Positions 7,034 through 9,331 of a stretch of 9,331 nt of DNA are shown piece after piece. The notes beneath the pieces were generated by a model. That model was given only the letters and a program-made list of their open reading frames with translations. It was not told where the DNA came from and did no database searches. The stretch is from NCBI GenBank assembly GCA_023427355.1, contig JAEZBK010000307.1, positions 1 to 9,331 of the forward strand. The letters are read 5' to 3'. This DNA is from Pseudomonadota bacterium (GTDB lineage Bacteria > Pseudomonadota > Alphaproteobacteria > Micropepsales > Micropepsaceae). Position 1 is the stretch's first letter, and every line of letters starts with the position of its first letter. The position numbers were made by a program, and so were the translations under genes.

Positions 7034-7055
7034 GCGAAAAGGTTTGCGTTTTCGC
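7034..7055. promoter_or_regulatory. Inverted repeat GCGAAAA-8-TTTTCGC upstream of GH3
   Basis: Two perfect 7-base arms (7034-7040 and 7049-7055) flank an 8-base spacer, ending 67 bases before the GH3 start. The position fits an operator or an mRNA leader structure. There is no T-run after it, so termination is unlikely. Confidence 0.35.
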
Positions 7056-7122
7056 CCTGCCCTTGCCGCCAAAGATAGAGTGTGTGGTTCTGGCCGCCGC
7101 AATTGCCGGCAGGTCTTTTCCC

Positions 7123-9331
7123 ATGCAGACAAAATCCGCGATCACCCTTCCCGCCCTCCTGGCGCTGGGCCTGGTGCTGCTGGTCACACCCGGCAGCGCG
7201 CAGAACAATGCCGCCATTCCGCCCTATCGCAATGCGGCCCTGCCGGTCGCCCAGCGCGTGGACGATCTGCTGGCGCGGATGACGCTGGCGGAGAAGGTCG
7301 CGCAACTGCGCGTCATCTGGACCACCAAGACGCAGGTCTTTGACGCAGGGATGCAGTTCGATCCCGCCAAGGCGGCTTCCCTGTTTCCCGACGGGCTGGG
7401 TGGCTTCGCCCGCCCTGCCGACCTGGATGGTCCTGGCTCGCCGCGCCTCAAGCCGCTGCGCGACGCCCGCGCCACCGTGGTGCTGACCAATGCCATCCAG
7501 CGCTGGGCGGTGGAACGCACCCGCCTGGGCATCCCGGTGCTGTTCCATGAGGAAGGCCTTCACGGCTATGTCGCGAAGGACACCACCAACTTTCCCATTC
7601 CCATCGGTCTGGCCTCCACTTTCAATCCCGATCTGGTGCGGCGCATCAACGGTGTGACGGCGCGCGAGATGCGCGCGCGCGGCGTGCACCAGGCGCTGTC
7701 GCCGGTGGTGGACGTAACACGCGACCCGCGCTGGGGCCGGGTGGAGGAAACCTTCGGCGAAGATCCCCATCTGGCGGGCGAGCTGGGTGTGGCCGCCGTG
7801 GAGGGCCTGCAAGGCACAACGCTGCCGCTGGCGCCAGGAAAGGTCTTTGCCACGCTCAAGCACATGACCGGCCATGGCCAGCCGGAAGGCGGCAGCAATA
7901 TCGCGCCGGCGCAGATTTCCGAACGGGTGCTGCGCGAGAACTTCTTCCCGCCCTTCGCCGAAGTGGTGCGCCGCACGAAGATCGCGTCGGTGATGCCCTC
8001 CTACAACGAGATCGACGGCGTGCCCAGCCATGCCAGCCGCTGGCTGCTGGACGATATCCTGCGCAAGGAGTGGGGCTTTGCCGGCGTCATCGTCAGCGAC
8101 TATGACGGCGTCGAGCAACTGGCCAGCATCCATCGCATCGAGCCCGACCGCGTCCATGCCGCCGCCCGCGCGCTGAAGGCGGGCGTGGACATGAACCTGC
8201 CCGATGGCGTGGCCTATGCGCTGCTGCCCGATGCGCTCAAGGCAGGCCTGGTTACGCAGGCCGATATCGACCGGGCGGTGCGCCGGGTGCTGACGCTGAA
8301 ATTCCAGGCGGGGCTGTTCGAGAAGCCCTACGCCGATGGCGAAGAGGCGGAACGGCTGGCGGGCAATGCCGAAGCACGCGCACTGGCGCTGGAGGCGGCG
8401 CGCCAGGTGCCGGTGCTGCTCAAGAATGATGGCATGCTGCCACTCAATGCTGCGGCGATCCGCACCCTGGCGGTGATCGGCCCCAACGCCGCGCCGCAAA
8501 GGCTGGGCGGCTATAGCGGCACGCCGCGCCAGGTGGTGACGGTGCTGGAGGGCATTCGCAAGCGTGCCGGCAACGCGATGCGCGTGGTGACGGCCGAAGG
8601 CGTGAAGATCACCGAGGATGACGACTGGTGGGCCGACCGCGTCACCCTGGCCGATCCGAAGGAAAATGAAGCGCGCATCCGCGCGGCGGTGGATGTCGCC
8701 AGAAGCGCCGACCAGATCGTGCTGGTGCTGGGCGATACCGAACAGACCAGCCGCGAAGGCTGGGCGAACAATCACCTGGGCGACCGCGCCAGCCTCGACC
8801 TGGTGGGGCAGCAGGACGCGCTGGCCGACGCCATCTTCGCGCTGGGCAAGCCGGTGACGGTGGTGCTGGTCAATGGCCGCCCCCTTTCGGTGAACAACGT
8901 GGCGGCGAAAGCCAACGCGCTGGTCGAGGCCTGGTACATGGGCCAGGAAGGGGGCACGGCGCTGGCGGAGATGCTGTTCGGCGACGTCAATCCGTCGGGC
9001 CACCTGCCCATCACCATCCCGCGCGCGGTGGGGCAGTTGCCGCTCTATTACAATCACAAGCCCAGCGCGCGGCGCAGTTACCTGTTCGACACCACCGAGC
9101 CGCTGTTCCCCTTCGGGTTCGGCCTCAGCTATACGAGCTTCGACATTGGCGCGCCGCGCCTGTCGTCGGCGTCCATCGCGCCGGGCGGCAGCGTCACGGT
9201 GGAGGTGGATGTGCGCAACACCGGCGCGCGCGAAGGCGCCACCGTGGTGCAACTCTATATCCGCGATCGCGTCTCTTCGGTGACACGTCCGGTAAAGGAG
9301 CTGAAGGGCTTCCAGCGCGTGTCGCTGAAGC
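7123..9331 (+). CDS. Exported glycoside hydrolase family 3 beta-glycosidase (3' end missing)
   Basis: Retaining exo-acting beta-glycosidase (beta-glucosidase or beta-xylosidase type) removing single sugars from non-reducing ends. The frame is open from ATG 7123 to the window edge, giving 736 complete codons. The start is followed by a signal peptide (MQTK, hydrophobic to about 21, PGSAQ cleavage region), so the enzyme is periplasmic or secreted; AGGT sits eight bases upstream. The N-terminal barrel shows LLARMTLAEKVAQL, FHEEGLHG (141-148), DPRWGRVEETFGEDP (201-215), KH (246-247) and GVIVSDYDG with the nucleophile D326. The second domain shows LLKNDGMLPL, GDTEQTSREGW (537-547, E545 a candidate acid/base) and NHLGDRASLDLVG. 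It continues with PLYYNHKPSARRSYLF and PFGFGLSYT, then a fibronectin-III-like domain begins near 687 and is cut by the edge. The motif set resembles the exo-beta-1,4-glucosidase/xylosidase group; exact sugar preference cannot be read. It diverges from the sigma operon. Confidence 0.95.
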   Translation, partial: MQTKSAITLPALLALGLVLLVTPGSAQNNAAIPPYRNAALPVAQRVDDLLARMTLAEKVAQLRVIWTTKTQVFDAGMQFDPAKAASLFPDGLGGFARPADLDGPGSPRLKPLRDARATVVLTNAIQRWAVERTRLGIPVLFHEEGLHGYVAKDTTNFPIPIGLASTFNPDLVRRINGVTAREMRARGVHQALSPVVDVTRDPRWGRVEETFGEDPHLAGELGVAAVEGLQGTTLPLAPGKVFATLKHMTGHGQPEGGSNIAPAQISERVLRENFFPPFAEVVRRTKIASVMPSYNEIDGVPSHASRWLLDDILRKEWGFAGVIVSDYDGVEQLASIHRIEPDRVHAAARALKAGVDMNLPDGVAYALLPDALKAGLVTQADIDRAVRRVLTLKFQAGLFEKPYADGEEAERLAGNAEARALALEAARQVPVLLKNDGMLPLNAAAIRTLAVIGPNAAPQRLGGYSGTPRQVVTVLEGIRKRAGNAMRVVTAEGVKITEDDDWWADRVTLADPKENEARIRAAVDVARSADQIVLVLGDTEQTSREGWANNHLGDRASLDLVGQQDALADAIFALGKPVTVVLVNGRPLSVNNVAAKANALVEAWYMGQEGGTALAEMLFGDVNPSGHLPITIPRAVGQLPLYYNHKPSARRSYLFDTTEPLFPFGFGLSYTSFDIGAPRLSSASIAPGGSVTVEVDVRNTGAREGATVVQLYIRDRVSSVTRPVKELKGFQRVSLK

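Noticed and set aside
6918..7343. A 141-codon plus-strand frame starting in the divergent spacer and running into GH3
   Set aside because: It overlaps the first 220 bases of GH3 in another frame, has no convincing ribosome binding site and no recognisable domain. The spacer part is better explained by the palindromes.
6916..9252. A 778-codon open frame on the minus strand opposite the GH3 gene
   Set aside because: Same composition effect. The plus-strand frame has a signal peptide and a full set of GH3 motifs; the minus-strand frame has none.
1..9331. Possible CRISPR array, tRNA, rRNA, insertion sequence or attachment site
   Set aside because: No spaced direct repeats, tRNA-like cloverleaf, transposase motif or long terminal inverted repeats were seen on reading either strand.

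Overview
The window is GC-rich with compact genes and short spacers. It carries a TonB-dependent receptor with an N-terminal signalling domain, a FecR-type anti-sigma factor and an ECF sigma factor, next to exported carbohydrate-active enzymes. This combination points to a Gram-negative bacterium, most likely an alphaproteobacterium of the sphingomonad or Caulobacter type. That assignment rests on gene content and general resemblance only; there is no rRNA or other phylogenetic marker here.

Layout from left to right: (1) the 3' part of a plus-strand B3-like metallo-beta-lactamase-fold hydrolase (to 773), ended by a strong hairpin plus T8 terminator; (2) a minus-strand exported aldose 1-epimerase (840-1991), convergent with the hydrolase; (3) a minus-strand terminator (2008-2041) squeezed between the epimerase and the next gene; (4) a large minus-strand TonB-dependent receptor with STN domain (2064-5186, GTG start); (5) a minus-strand FecR-like anti-sigma factor (5292-6317), which overlaps by 4 bases (ATGA) with (6) a minus-strand ECF sigma factor (6314-6856, GTG start); (7) a 266-base divergent control region (6857-7122) with several palindromes; and (8) a plus-strand exported glycoside hydrolase family 3 enzyme (7123 to beyond the right edge).

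Functional reading: genes 4-6 form a complete cell-surface signalling set (outer-membrane transducer, inner-membrane anti-sigma factor, cytoplasmic sigma factor). The flanking GH3 beta-glycosidase and sugar mutarotase suggest that the imported or sensed ligand is an oligosaccharide, not an iron chelate. In this model the GH3 trims oligosaccharides in the periplasm, the epimerase equilibrates the anomers released, and the receptor both imports ligand and signals its presence. The sugar link is inferred from neighbours, not shown by the sequence. I found no CRISPR array, tRNA, rRNA, insertion sequence or clearly transferred segment. No stretch over 300 bases lacks a gene.
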